A program made the translations under genes and the position numbers. 64,000 nucleotides of DNA from positions 930,001 through 994,000 of the forward strand of contig NC_081339.1 of assembly GCF_022539665.2 (NCBI RefSeq). Reading direction: 5' to 3'. Positions within the stretch are counted from its first letter, which is position 1, and every line of letters starts with the position of its first letter. Of the stretch, positions 10,144 through 20,468 are shown piece by piece. This DNA comes from Daphnia carinata. Taxonomy: Eukaryota; Arthropoda; Branchiopoda; Diplostraca; Daphniidae. The notes below the pieces were generated by a model. The model did not search any database, was not told where the DNA came from, and was given only the letters and a program-made list of their open reading frames with translations.

Positions 10144-11322
10144 GTGAAATGTTTTCTGCTAAGATGTTTACGAGTTAGTCGAGTTAACGTTTTAGCGATT
10201 GATCCAAAATCTTTAATTAATCTTCTGTAATATTCAGATATTACGAGGAATGACCCGTCGTTACCTACCAAAACGGGTGTCTTATAATTAACTATTTTAT
10301 CGATTTTAGCCGGATCAGGTTTCATACCATCGGTCGATATCACATGATCTAGATATTTTACTGAGCGTTTAATAAACTGGTTTTTCTTAAGTTTTACTTT
10401 TGAATTGGCGTTTCTTAATAAGTCAAAAAATTTTCGAATGCCACGTAAATGGTCTTCGAAGTGTCTGAAAACATTATTACATCATCCAAATAAGCTAATG
10501 TTTTACGTACTTAAACGTCGCTCAGTACATAAATCATAAGTCGTTGCGTAGCAGCAGGCTTGCCGTTTCGCTTAAATTTTTAAACGGGTGCGCCGCACCA
10601 CTCAAAGACAGTTGAGCGTGAGCGATGAACCGCTCAATTGCTAGTTAAGAGGTGCGGCGCTCAAAATTTGCGCTATCGAACATTTTGCCTTGTGCCGTCT
10701 GCTGTCTGCTATATATACGACGGTTGCCTAGGGAACGATACTTGCTTCTGCATGACTTGCAGTGTTTGAAAGCGTCGGCTGCAATAATTTATAAATAGTT
10801 ATGGTGTCGACCGTTAGGTGGCGCTATTTTCCGTGATATTTCACTTTTTGAACGGGTACTCATCGCACACTTTTTTTGAGCGTAGCGGTAATCACGCTCA
10901 AATGCCGTTAAGCGGTTCGGCCGCTTAAAAATTTAAGCGGAGCGGAAATTCGCTCAAATTTTGTGCGCGCTTACGGCAAGCCTGCGTAGAAGGTTCATTG
11001 CATAGCAAAATGCCATAATTCGTAGAGATTGTTTTCTACTATAAAGGCAGTTTTTAGATAACTGTATCATCTATTTGAATTAACCAATAGCCAGAAGCTA
11101 GTTCAGGGATTGTTGAAAATCCTTTCCATATAAATGGTCCATGTAATTTGTATATGTTTCGTCTATTCTCGGCAAAGGAAATGAATCCTTTTCTGTAATA
11201 CTATTTAATTTCCGGGAATCAACTGAAAACTTACTCAATTTTTCTTCTCTACTAGGCGGAGTGAAACCCATGGGGAATATTGAATTACGTCTGCATGGAG
11301 CATTTCCAGTGTTTACCATCAA
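9960..11322 (-). pseudogene. Gypsy reverse transcriptase, split by a hAT insertion
   Basis: The N-terminal half (11322-11098) reads RKLNSITEKDSFPLPRIDET, the gypsy RT motif before the first catalytic aspartate. The palm resumes beyond the inserted hAT: the minus strand near 10495-10465 gives LAYLDDVIM, the YxDD catalytic box. The thumb/connection (10343-9960) reads MISTDGMKPDPAKIDKIVNY and then SEYYRRLIKDFGSIAKTL. The block between the two halves is displaced by the 430-bp element. The order of motifs is intact, so the RT was once complete. Stops and frameshifts show it no longer is. Confidence 0.8.
10547..10992. mobile_element. Non-autonomous hAT (MITE) with TSD, inserted in gypsy RT
   Basis: The element spans 10555-10984 (430 bp). 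The ends are a 12-base perfect inverted repeat, CAGGCTTGCCGT, followed by GC-rich subterminal motifs (CGCTTAAATTTTTAA appears in both arms). The 8-base flanks are CGTAGCAG (10547-10554) and CGTAGAAG (10985-10992), matching at seven of eight. An 8-bp TSD plus CAG-starting TIRs is diagnostic of hAT. There is no transposase ORF inside, so it must have been mobilised in trans. It interrupts the older gypsy copy 1, which orders the two events. Confidence 0.85.
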
Positions 11323-11639
11323 ATAATTTCCTCTGGTTATTTGTTACTCTATATGGGCGTATTCGAATAGGGCCTCACCCTTGTGTATCGGTTGTGTGTT
11401 TTATAAGGTTTCTGGTTCCTAATTCCGACTCTTTGAACGAAAACAAGTCATGAAAGTAATTTGGTAAATTGGTGAGGGTGCTTCAAATTTATAATCAACT
11501 TCTGGCATTGAAAATGACTCAGCTTCTGTTTTACGCTTTTTTTACAATTGACCTAAAGCAACTTTCCCGACAACTTTATCGACTATTTTGAATTATGCCT
11601 AATTTAGTGTTTCTGGGAAATTTGACTTCAGACCGATAC

Positions 11640-12260
11640 CTTTCCAATGAAATCTTCAATATACATGCCTGCTGGCAAATCTTCTGCTAGGGTAAATATC
11701 AACGCTGTATTAGGGGGGAAATATGGAAATGAACCTCTTATTTGCGCGGCCATTACTAGCGACGTCTGACGCAATAGCGTCGTCTTTTTGACCGTCTTAA
11801 CTGTTATGTCTGGTACCCTAGAGATGTCTGATCCCTGCTCGTCTCTCGTTAAGTAAATAGTCTTGGCCTCTCCATCAAGCTGAAATCCGTGTTTCTGGAT
11901 TGCATCCCATCCATGGATACAGTCCTCAGAAACGCGATTAGTAACAAAAAATTCTTGTTTTGAAACTGATCCGTATCGTAAGGGGAAAGTAACTCTCCCC
12001 AGCGTATGTAATTTCTTCTTCCCTACATTATATGATCGAAATCAAGCTGACTGGAGATCACCTGACCTCTAGTGGGCAACTTACTAAATAATACTCCTAG
12101 ACGCGCCTTTTTCAAACAATGCTTGTTACGGGATCTGAAAGATTTTTAATGCTTGGGATAGATTCATTCTATATAGTTGTTAATTTTGCGACCTGACGGA
12201 ATTTAAACTGAAGCTCTTTATCGACTGTCCCAAGGTTACAGTTGATATCTCTTGGTTTCC
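11640..12260 (-). pseudogene. Gypsy protease and protease-RT linker remnant
   Basis: The minus-strand translation near 11930-11870 gives EDCIHGWDAIQKHG and then FQLDGEAKTIYL. This matches the end of gypsy retropepsin regions (CILGxDAxxxxG) and the start of the linker. The DTGA active-site motif itself was not found in a clean frame. The next block toward lower coordinates is RT. Assignment is by position and this single motif. Confidence 0.5.
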
Positions 12261-12314
12261 CTGACGCTGAGGGTGGCCTGGAATATTAGGTCTTTAAGAG
12301 TTTCTGAACTGAGT

Positions 12315-12356
12315 ACAATTATTAGATTTATGCCCAAATTCACAACAAGAATAACA
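12315..12356 (-). other. CCHC zinc knuckle of gypsy gag
   Basis: The minus strand reads CYSCCEFGHKSNNC, an exact C-x2-C-x4-H-x4-C zinc knuckle. Nucleocapsid domains of gag use it to bind the element RNA. It is the most upstream recognisable part of gypsy copy 1, and no capsid region was identified further out. Confidence 0.7.
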
Positions 12357-12748
12357 GACCCGTACGAAAAATATTACATTAAACTAACTAGTAACTAGTT
12401 CACCAAAATGCCTGGTTTTTAGTGTGGTTTATAGCAGTGTGATACGCAAAAGCCTTTCCGGTTTCATCCAAACTTACCCTATTTTAGAGTAAACACTCTA
12501 TACGAAACAAATGTGGAAGGTTATTAAATTTAGTTTTCGAGTTCGTCAGCCGATGACAACCCATCACTTTGTTTTTCGGTTTCCTCAGGTATTAATATTC
12601 ATGTTGTTGGGACCGTTACCCATGTCGTTTCCACCCCCTCCGTTGTCATCTTCATAAGATATTGGAGAAATTCTCGCATGGGCAGACTTTTTTTCTTGTT
12701 TCTTAGCGGCTGTATGACAGGTGCGTAGTTTTGCCCCAACTCCACTGT

Positions 12749-14462
12749 TTATGGCTTTATCAGTTGGAACAACCTGGTACCATTCTTTTCAATGCCTTCA
12801 TATGAAATCTAAGAAAGAAATAACACATAACTGTGCAGTAAGGAGCCTTCCAAATAAAAAAAAAACTTATTTTTAAGGGCTTGCATTATTTGTGGTGGAA
12901 TTTTGGGCTTTGCCTTACTCCCCTTCATATTAGGCCATGGCTTCCCAGACAAACTAAAAGCTAAAATTCACTTTGCTTATAAAATGCATCTAGGACCGTG
13001 TTGATCATTAAGTTGAGGTTATGACCAGTATTGGCAGTAGATCCATATGCAACGGCGTTCTTTAGCGCATCTGGATCGATTAATGTATCACCATCAAACT
13101 TGACCTGCCTAATAAAAAAAAGGTATAGGAACTATCAGTAAATTTTTATTAATGATTCCAAGACAAAAAGTCTGAAATGTTTTACCAATCGCTTTGTCGG
13201 TGTAGCCAGTGGGGACGAATACGGTGTTGAAACAGAATACGAAGGGAAACTATTGAGTTGATAGGCGTATAAACTCACGCTGTCTTTTTTCTGATTCGGT
13301 TTTAATGACATCAGGTCGGTCATATCTAAAGGGTAACAGAACGATATTAGCCGATTCCTTTGAACAGTAATTGTACAAAACTCATTTTGGATAAGAACAC
13401 TTGGAACAAGTTGATCGGCATGCAATTTTTCAAGCGTTTGTGTTAAGCTGGATGCCCCGTAACTTTTTCTTTGCAAAGTTTTTCGAGTGTGCTCAATTGT
13501 TCTTCGAGTTCCATGATTTGTCCACTGAGAATTTTTCGCTCTTCTTCCTTCTCATTTTCTAGTCGAAACACTTTCTTCTTTAAGTCCTGGTTTTCCTTTA
13601 GGAAGCAAACAAATAATTATTTCAATATATTTTATTTCGGATACATTATTGTTGAATAGTTACCTGTACTTATCGACGTTTAAGGCTAATTGCATCGTCC
13701 TTTTGTAGTGATGAACCGGTATGTTGATCGCCATCACAATTTTCATTTAGAGCTCTTGTATTAGACATTTTCTCTGCTTGATTAAAATTATGTTGGCGAC
13801 GACTTTGACTAGTTTTATTACTAGGATCATCCTTCCGAGCAGTTGGGCTGGCAGACAAAGGCTTCGATTTACTAGCAATACTAGCAGGATTATTGCTACT
13901 ATTCGTAGAAGACGTAGCATTGCCTTTGTTACGTTTAAATATATTTGCCTTAAGTTGCTGGGCATCTTTCGCCGGGAAAGATTTCTTATTTAACAGTTGC
14001 AGATGTTTCTTAAGGAAATCTTTATCTTCCGTATAGATATTAAACAAAATGATAATTCAACTATATAATGATGTTACGACAACTTTGAATGTACCTGATA
14101 ACATGATTGCTCGACAAACTCTAAATTCATCCTCAGGATCCTCGGTTGTATAGTTTCCACACGTTTTGTCATTCCAATTATTTTTACTTCTATTTTGCCA
14201 TCTGCAAAGAGAAAGGAAAATAATATGAAAGACGTTTGAACTTACGAATTACTTAATGGAAAAAGGTTAAATGCTTACCGAATGGTGAAATGTTGACTCG
14301 ATGTTATCCAGAAATGCACCATAAGAACACTTTCACTTAAACTTTCTGGAAGAGGAGGTTTATAAATGGTTCCAAGTGTTCCAACACCAGCAACATAATC
14401 ACTTTCCATGAATTCAAACAAGACTAAAGGAAGTGAAACACTCTTCGAAGACTTTTCCATTT
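12749..14462 (-). pseudogene. BEN-domain protein pseudogene, multi-exon
   Basis: Minus-strand exons with good GT-AG borders can be chained: 14462-14279, 14201-14095, 14025-13664, 13595 onward, about 13476-13190, 13107-12950 and 12808-12749. The first exon starts with MEKSSKSVSLPLVLFEF after the acceptor TATTTTCAG. The fourth is a coiled coil (ENQDLKKKVFRLENEKEEER). The sixth resembles a BEN domain: LIDPDALKNAVAYGS, LMINTVLDAFYKQSE, then SLSGKPWPNMKG. BEN domains mediate DNA or chromatin binding, often in repressors. Defects: an in-frame TAA (13670-13672) just before a donor, a frameshift between the coiled coil and the next block near 13475, and another after YKQSEF near 12975. BEN identity is by eye and moderate; the multi-exon structure is firm. 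Confidence 0.55.
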
Positions 14463-14708
14463 CTGAAAATAACATAAAGATTGCAAAATGTTATTTAAAA
14501 CAATTAAATTGACAATTGGAAATACCTTTGTGAATCAGAAGACACAATCTTCGTCAAATAAAGATTAAAATACTAAAAACCAAGTGAATGGTGTCTAAAA
14601 CCCACTATACTCTAAGTATACAGTGCAGTACAAATCCAGTATAAGGCAGAACTGAAAATGTTTTCGCGCCAAATACCGCTGTCGCAAGATTGCATTTTCT
14701 TCTCAAAA

Positions 14709-15232
14709 GTATTGTAAGGAACGGCCAGCCGTACTCTTTATCTTCCCCTCTCGTTCCCACGCATAGAACCCTTTCCCCCCCACTCTCCCACCAACAGGTC
14801 ATCTACCGATAGCTCTGGCCTTCAAACTTGTCAATTCTTCACATAGGTGTTACATTTACACGCAGAATATTTATTCCCATTGGACACCTAATCCTAAACG
14901 ACCTTGCTTCTTTGTATAAATGTTGCCCTTTTTCCAGATTACCAAGCAGTCTACTTTTAACTTCCAGTGTGTGTGTTTCAGTCTAATTCCAGCTTCAATT
15001 GTCGCCACAAGCAGTGTGTTTTTAAGCTCTGAGTCAGTCCACTTTTAACTTTCAATCAGTCTACTTTCAGTTGCAATCTCTGCCAGTCTGTCTCAGTAAG
15101 TCTCGTTTCAGCAACTAATAATTTGGTCATTGTAGAATACTCGACCATCCGTGCAACAATACAACGCATCATCACTATTCCCAATCTAATATTTAAAAGT
15201 AAGGAACAGACATTATTCGAACCTTACAGTAT
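14709..15232 (+). mobile_element. Solo LTR, copy 1 (TSD GTAT)
   Basis: The LTR spans 14713-15228 (516 bp), starts TGTAAGGA and ends CCTTACA, with the perfect 4-base flank GTAT at 14709-14712 and 15229-15232. It contains TATAAATG near 14915, and downstream several copies of an AGTCTACTTTTAAC-like motif. The same sequence occurs in reverse at 36032-36504, which proves it is a dispersed unit. TG...CA ends, an inner TATA box and a 4-bp TSD indicate a solo LTR, most likely Ty3/gypsy-type, formed by LTR-LTR recombination. No internal region of this family is present in the window. Confidence 0.85.
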
Positions 15233-15713
15233 GATATGCTTTCAAATACATAATTGTCGTATCAATTATATATAGGCAATTTATTTCTTCCAATGATCTA
15301 CTAAAACTTATAGTAACTTTGCAATAAAAATTTTGATGTTTCAATATTGATTTAACTTTCTGTCAAAAAGCTTGTAGCAGACTACATTCGAATGTAAACA
15401 GTGAGAAAAACATCGAATTTTATTCCAGCGTTCTTATACTTCAAGTTAAGTTCATCACGTTGAATTAAATTTCATATTACATTACTTTATTTCCTAAACA
15501 TGAGTTCGTAAGAACGAGAAAAAAGCTGGATATTCAAGATGGACTCTCAACAGAATGGGAAAAAGGAAAGCTTCCGAAATAGTTGATAGAATGTTGAATC
15601 CTCATTGCAAGACAGCTAAAAATGAGGTCGAAAACTTTTTCTGTCAGAAATCTTCCAAATTTATTTTATATTTCGTTTCATAGACCTTTCCTCTAACCAG
15701 TAAGTCTAGCTAC
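15229..15713 (+). other. Flank of the foldback-like element, possible 5' part of the Tnp2 transposon
   Basis: No intact ORF is present. An ATG near 15500 is followed by short frames broken by stops. A possible splice acceptor (TTTCGTTTCATAG) lies near 15682. When the element 15722-20463 is removed this sequence joins the frame starting at 20469, so it may be the 5' part of that gene. The link rests on position and not on recognised motifs. Confidence 0.3.
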
Positions 15714-15734
15714 AGATATTGGGCATGAGGACAG

Positions 15735-16310
15735 AGCTACCCTCCGTCCCAAGTACCTAGAGGTTTCGACAGACGTATACCAAAAAACGACAAACCTACC
15801 CCGACATACGTAACCCTGCAGAACATGGAAAAACATCTCCCGTTAAAGCTACCCTGACACATGTACCCCATAAAAATTAAAAAACTCCACCGTCACATCT
15901 ACCCCATTATAAACATACTACAATTACAGCCATCGTATGTACCCTTTTGATCTATTAAGACAGAATACCTACCCGTTCGTTAAAAACTGATCAACACATC
16001 TACCCTTTTGATTAACATAGGCCGACATACCTACCACTTTGATGGAAATTGAAAAACACACCAACCCCTTCAATTAAAACAGTACGACATACCTACCTCT
16101 TCGTTGGAAACCGGACGACACACCTACCCAGCGATTAATACAGACCGACATACCTAACCCTTTGTTGAAAGCCGATCGACACACCTACCCCTTCGTTTAG
16201 TTCAGCCGCTCAAACCTTCCCTTTCGTGTTTAAAAATCTGACTTGCCTGCTCCTACGTTCTATTTAGCCAAACACACCTACCTATTTGTTACCGACTTTT
16301 TTATTTATGT
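15735..16310. repeat. Left inverted arm: ~31-bp tandem array
   Basis: Repeated units of the form GACACACCTACCCCTTCGTT occur about every 31 bases, often as pairs with alternating variants. They are the reverse complement of the units at 19900-20445. Units near the tip are best conserved between arms. Confidence 0.8.
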
Positions 16311-16349
16311 ATCTAGACTGGCTAAACTCTACCTCGATAAGCAACACCC

Positions 16350-19300
16350 TTTTTTAATCATCTTTTGTTCTGTAAAGAGATAAGATAATAATACAAGATG
16401 ATATAACTTTCATGTGAAATACCCTACTGCTTGTATTATTTGATCAGATTTAACAATATTATGATGCTATGAAGAGGGTTACAAAGACAGACTGGAAAGT
16501 ACAGAATGAAGGAAGTTCCTAGAAAATCCTTATTCAGGCTACTGTCTTCATACTATTATTTGTTATTTTGAAATGACGAATGAAACTACTTATGCCTTTG
16601 GTTCGTTTGGGAACAGCGGGAAGGAGAAATGATGCTAACGGGAGAAACGTTGGACATGTTTTTCTGTCGCAGAACGACAATAATTGTGTTACCACGACTA
16701 CCCAACAAGTAATACTACAAATAATAACTTACAATTCTAACTTGTACAACCATCAGAAAAACGAGCCGAAAAACCAGCCCTTTCTTTACACCCATACTTG
16801 CCTACAGCAATTCCGCTGTATTGTCTTCTCTAGTTTATCACCTTGCATTACATACTACCAGTTTACACATTACTGGAACTTTTTAGTTTTAATTATCATT
16901 CCTTCACTTATTATCACATCATCTATGATACTATTCTATTACAACTGTAACATTTTTTCTCATGAAATATTTATACATTTTTACTGTAAAATATTATTTT
17001 ACTGATTGTGATATTTATTCATTCATCTAACATATTCTTTGTGAAAATTATTTTATTCGTAAGAGTCAAAATGAACAGTTTTACTTATGAAACGTTGTTC
17101 TTATTTTATTATTCAGCACCAAGTAAAAGTTGTTTTCACATCAAATATGAAAATTTATTGAACAAAAATCCTTAAAATTTATTGAATGGGCGCCCGGCAA
17201 AAGCAGCAAATAGGACCGACACGCTCTACACATGTTTCACATAGGGTGTGCCCACACGAAATAAAAGCATTAGCTATGGTATTGATTAGGCACACTCCAC
17301 AAAGATTGTGTGCAGCAGTGTAAGCAGCAGTTTCTTTTAGATGGTTTTTCTGTAAGTGTAAATGGATAGTAAAATTTTCTTTAGTAATACAAGTTAGAGT
17401 TGTAGGTGACACACATCTATTCTATTGTTGAATTTATAATCTAACTTGATATTACTGGCCTACAATTTCAAACACTATAACTGGGGATAACATCTCTTGC
17501 TACTTTAGTACGGCTTAAGTGTCAACCGATGAATCTTTGATAACTACCCTCATTACTAGTTGTTATTATACGACTTACCATGACACGATGTTATAGATGA
17601 TTGTGTCTGTTCCCTTGCCTGATGTATTGGCATGAGACAGCTTGCCTTCACATTTGGATCGTTCTGGTCTGTGTCCTGAAGGTTAGCCAACAAGAGTAGA
17701 CAAACCTTTTATCTGTTTCTTTTCTTTCAATCAATGATTTTAAAAAATTAGTTAACAAAATGAAAATTGTAAGGAATTGTTGTTCTATAATGCAGCTTCA
17801 TGCACATTTATAAGTTCCTATTGCCAACAGGGATTGGTCATTGTACTTTAACTCAGTATTCAGGCAGCTACTCATCCACACTATAATCCAAACACTGTTA
17901 ATTTTAAATTAAGCAGATGAAATAAGTATACTTTTTTATTTCAGCAAGCATGATATGTAAGGCATTTATTATGTTGATCCTTGATTTTTGCTTGAAAACT
18001 TTTTGCTTCTTATTTAAACAGTCCGTGAAAATATAGAGCTCGTTCATCTAATATATTGTGTTACATTATATATGTCTTCTAAATTTATTTCTAAGAAATG
18101 TTTTTTAAAATGAAACATTCTTTAAATCTGAATTGTGTCGCTGGCTTCTGTTGAACTTCAGGACCCATTGTTGTTCAAAGCAGACGCTAATGACTTGCTA
18201 CGGCACGTGACTTAAGGGAACGTTGGTGCCATGTTTCAGTAATCACACCTTTTTTGAGCGCCCACTAACCAATCAAAAGCGCTAACATATTTCATGTACG
18301 TGAACTTGACTACGGTTTCTTTAATACTTTCAATTCTCATACTTCAATTATACATCAAATACTTTATTCTTATTTTCACCTTTACATTTTTTCCGTAGCG
18401 GTTTTTTCAATGTGTAACTATGCTGGTATTTGAATTTACAGTACTAAAATTTCATATGATAACATAAGTATGCAATGCCGAGACTAGTTTTTCTGTAGTG
18501 ATGTCGATTATTGGTGTTTTCCTTGAATATTACGATACCGATATATCACAAAAGGTTATCGATGTTCTTATGCCAAATGATATATTATTTGAAATTCACA
18601 TAAAGCCTTGCATTCAAATTCGAACATTAACACGATATGTTGTCACTTTTACGCACTACGCGATGGAATGGGCTACGCATAACGATTTGCATTCGGCAAT
18701 AATAGGGTATAAGATTCCGCAAAAAAATAGAGTAAAATCAACGTTGAGGGTTTAATAATCGATCAAATCGAAACAAATTGTGTGGAACACTTAATAACAC
18801 TTGCGGAATGTGCCAATACTTACATTAGTGCCAGTCCCTAAGGAAATACACCTAATAATCGATTAAACCGAAACAAATTGTGTAGACCACTTAAAAACAC
18901 ATAAGCATGTGACATCATACAGACTAGGAACTTTGTAAGTTGTTTCCATCGAAGAGTAGGCTACTAGGTAGTAAACGTGATTATGATACTCTTCCACAAG
19001 CCAACCTAGGGTTAAATCCTCGTGCCGGGTACTCGATACCTTGAACTAGGATTGAAGTTTTTCCTTGGCGATCATGGAAACATGATTGGGCGGAATGCAG
19101 GCATGGAAAACTCTGGGCGGTCTGGATGGCCGTCTGCTGTTTTCTGGCGCCGGGGGTGGTAGATGGACTTTCGCGCTGATAATGGCCACACAGTCAAGCC
19201 GACTAAAACAAAGCTTACCGTGACTAGGTATGGTTTGACGGCAAAGTCTGTTTGTGGACCCCAAATGCAAGGCTTTAACAAAATTCATAGAATTAGGGTA

Positions 19301-19860
19301 CGAGCCATATAGAGAAAAATGGGAAAACATCCTGCCCGTGTTAGGAAAGGCTTCGTTGTGGGTTTCGTTTTTAGATTACATTGTAAACCTATTTTCCAAT
19401 CCTTACTGACTTTTTCCAAAAAAAATTTGTCCCCAACACCTCCTCTACTTTCTTTGCCCTTTCCACTTCGTATAGGTTATTACTAAGTTAAACCCACATA
19501 AAATACAAGAGAAAAAACATTTTTCTATCAGTTTTTCCAGTTCCGCTTAGAGTTTGAGACTTCAGCTTATTTATGGAAACGGGGTAATATGGAATGTATA
19601 GAAACAGAAAAATTAGGTCATTAATATTTAATGTTTAGAAGCAATGAATTGCAATTTGGAGACGGTGGCCAGAATAGAAACTTGACAAGAAATTTCGTCA
19701 TTGAATATTTTGTAATCTACTTCACAGTATTATAAAAATATTGCTGATAGAAATAATCTGATCAAATAGTGCAAACAGTAGGGTAAGCGGAATCATCTTG
19801 TTTCCTCATCTTATCTTCTTACGAGCAAAAATAAAATAAAAAAATTGATTTTGCTTATCA
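16350..19860. other. Interior of the foldback-like element
   Basis: Besides the RING ORF I recognise no protein. Open frames at 16580-17005 (plus, 141 codons), 18498-18755 (plus, 85 codons) and 19046-19330 (minus, 94 codons) have no motif I can name, and no DDE-type transposase is visible. A direct repeat of about 48 bases (AATAATCGAT..AACCGAAACAAATTGTG-type) occurs at about 18754 and 18854, 100 bases apart. The stretch 19020-19330 is more GC-rich than the rest. Confidence 0.45.
17179..17412 (-). CDS. Small RING-finger protein inside the transposon
   Basis: This is a 77-codon frame. Residues ~38-74 hold C-x2-C-x11-C-x-H-x2-C-x2-C-x7-C-x2-C (CGVC, SCGHTLCETC, CCFC), a complete C3HC4 RING finger followed by RAPIQ, similar to the RING at the end of IAP-type and other E3 ubiquitin ligases. 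RING domains recruit E2 enzymes. The ~37 residues before it have no known domain (an H-rich HLHLQKNHLKE stretch). It could be a full small protein, the last exon of a longer one (an acceptor-like stretch lies upstream on the minus strand), or a captured host exon. No other cargo gene is visible. The RING call is firm; whether it is expressed is unknown. Confidence 0.6.
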   Translation of the reverse strand: MSPTTLTCITKENFTIHLHLQKNHLKETAAYTAAHNLCGVCLINTIANAFISCGHTLCETCVERVGPICCFCRAPIQ

Positions 19861-19899
19861 GAGGTAGACTGAAGCCAGTCTAAATACATTTTTAAAAAG

Positions 19900-20445
19900 T
19901 CGTATAACAAAGGGGTAGGTGCGTCGGGCACTGTTGAACGAAAGGGTAGGTAAATCGGATATTTAAAACGAAGGGGTAGGAGTGTCGGACTGTTTTTAAA
20001 AAAGTGGTAGGTGTGTCGTAGTGTATTAACCGCAGAGGTACGTATGTCGATCAATTTCAAGCGAAGAAGTAGGAATGTCTGACGGTATTAATCGAAAGGG
20101 TAGGTATATCGCACTATATTAATCAAAGGGGTAGTTGTGTCGGACTGTTTTATTCGAAGGGGTAGATATGTCGGACTTTATTAATCGGAGAAGTACACAT
20201 GTCGATCAATGTTCAGTGAAGGGGTAGGCTTGCCGGTCTCAGTTAAACAAATGGGTACATAAGACGGTTTTATAAAAATAAATTATTAACGGGGTACTTG
20301 TGACGGAAGCATTGTTTAGCCTTTTTTCATGGCGAGATATATCGGGGTAGGTCTAACGGGAAATGATTTCCGTTTTCTGTAAGGGTAGGTCTGTCGTTTA
20401 TTGGGGTAGGTCTGTCGAAACCTCTAGGTACTTATGACGGGGGGT
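19900..20445. repeat. Right inverted arm: ~31-bp tandem array
   Basis: About eleven or twelve imperfect units with core GGGGTAGGTGTGTCGGACTG recur at close to 31-base spacing from 19905 to about 20270. A spacer and further GGGGTAGGTCTGTCG units follow near the tip (20345-20420). This arm is the mirror image of the array at 15735-16310. Confidence 0.85.
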
Positions 20446-20468
20446 ACCACTGTCTCTATCCCCAGATA

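Larger units (their letters stand above)
8380..12400 (-). mobile_element. Decayed Ty3/gypsy LTR retrotransposon (copy 1)
   Basis: Reading the minus strand from high to low coordinates gives a gag-type zinc knuckle (12315-12356), a protease-linker region with CIHGWDAIQKHG near 11900, reverse transcriptase, RNase H, an integrase zinc-binding domain, core, and a C-terminal GPY-like module. This gag-PR-RT-RH-IN order defines Ty3/gypsy. Frames shift several times and stops are frequent, so the copy is dead. A 430-bp hAT sits inside the RT region (10555-10984). No LTRs were defined on either side. It resembles gypsy copy 2 at 31.2-38.5 kb in many blocks but is clearly diverged. Confidence 0.8.

Noticed and set aside
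16580-17005. 141-codon ORF inside the foldback-like element as transposase
   Set aside because: Composition is rich in Y, F, I and N from AT-rich DNA, with no DDE, THAP or zinc-finger motifs.
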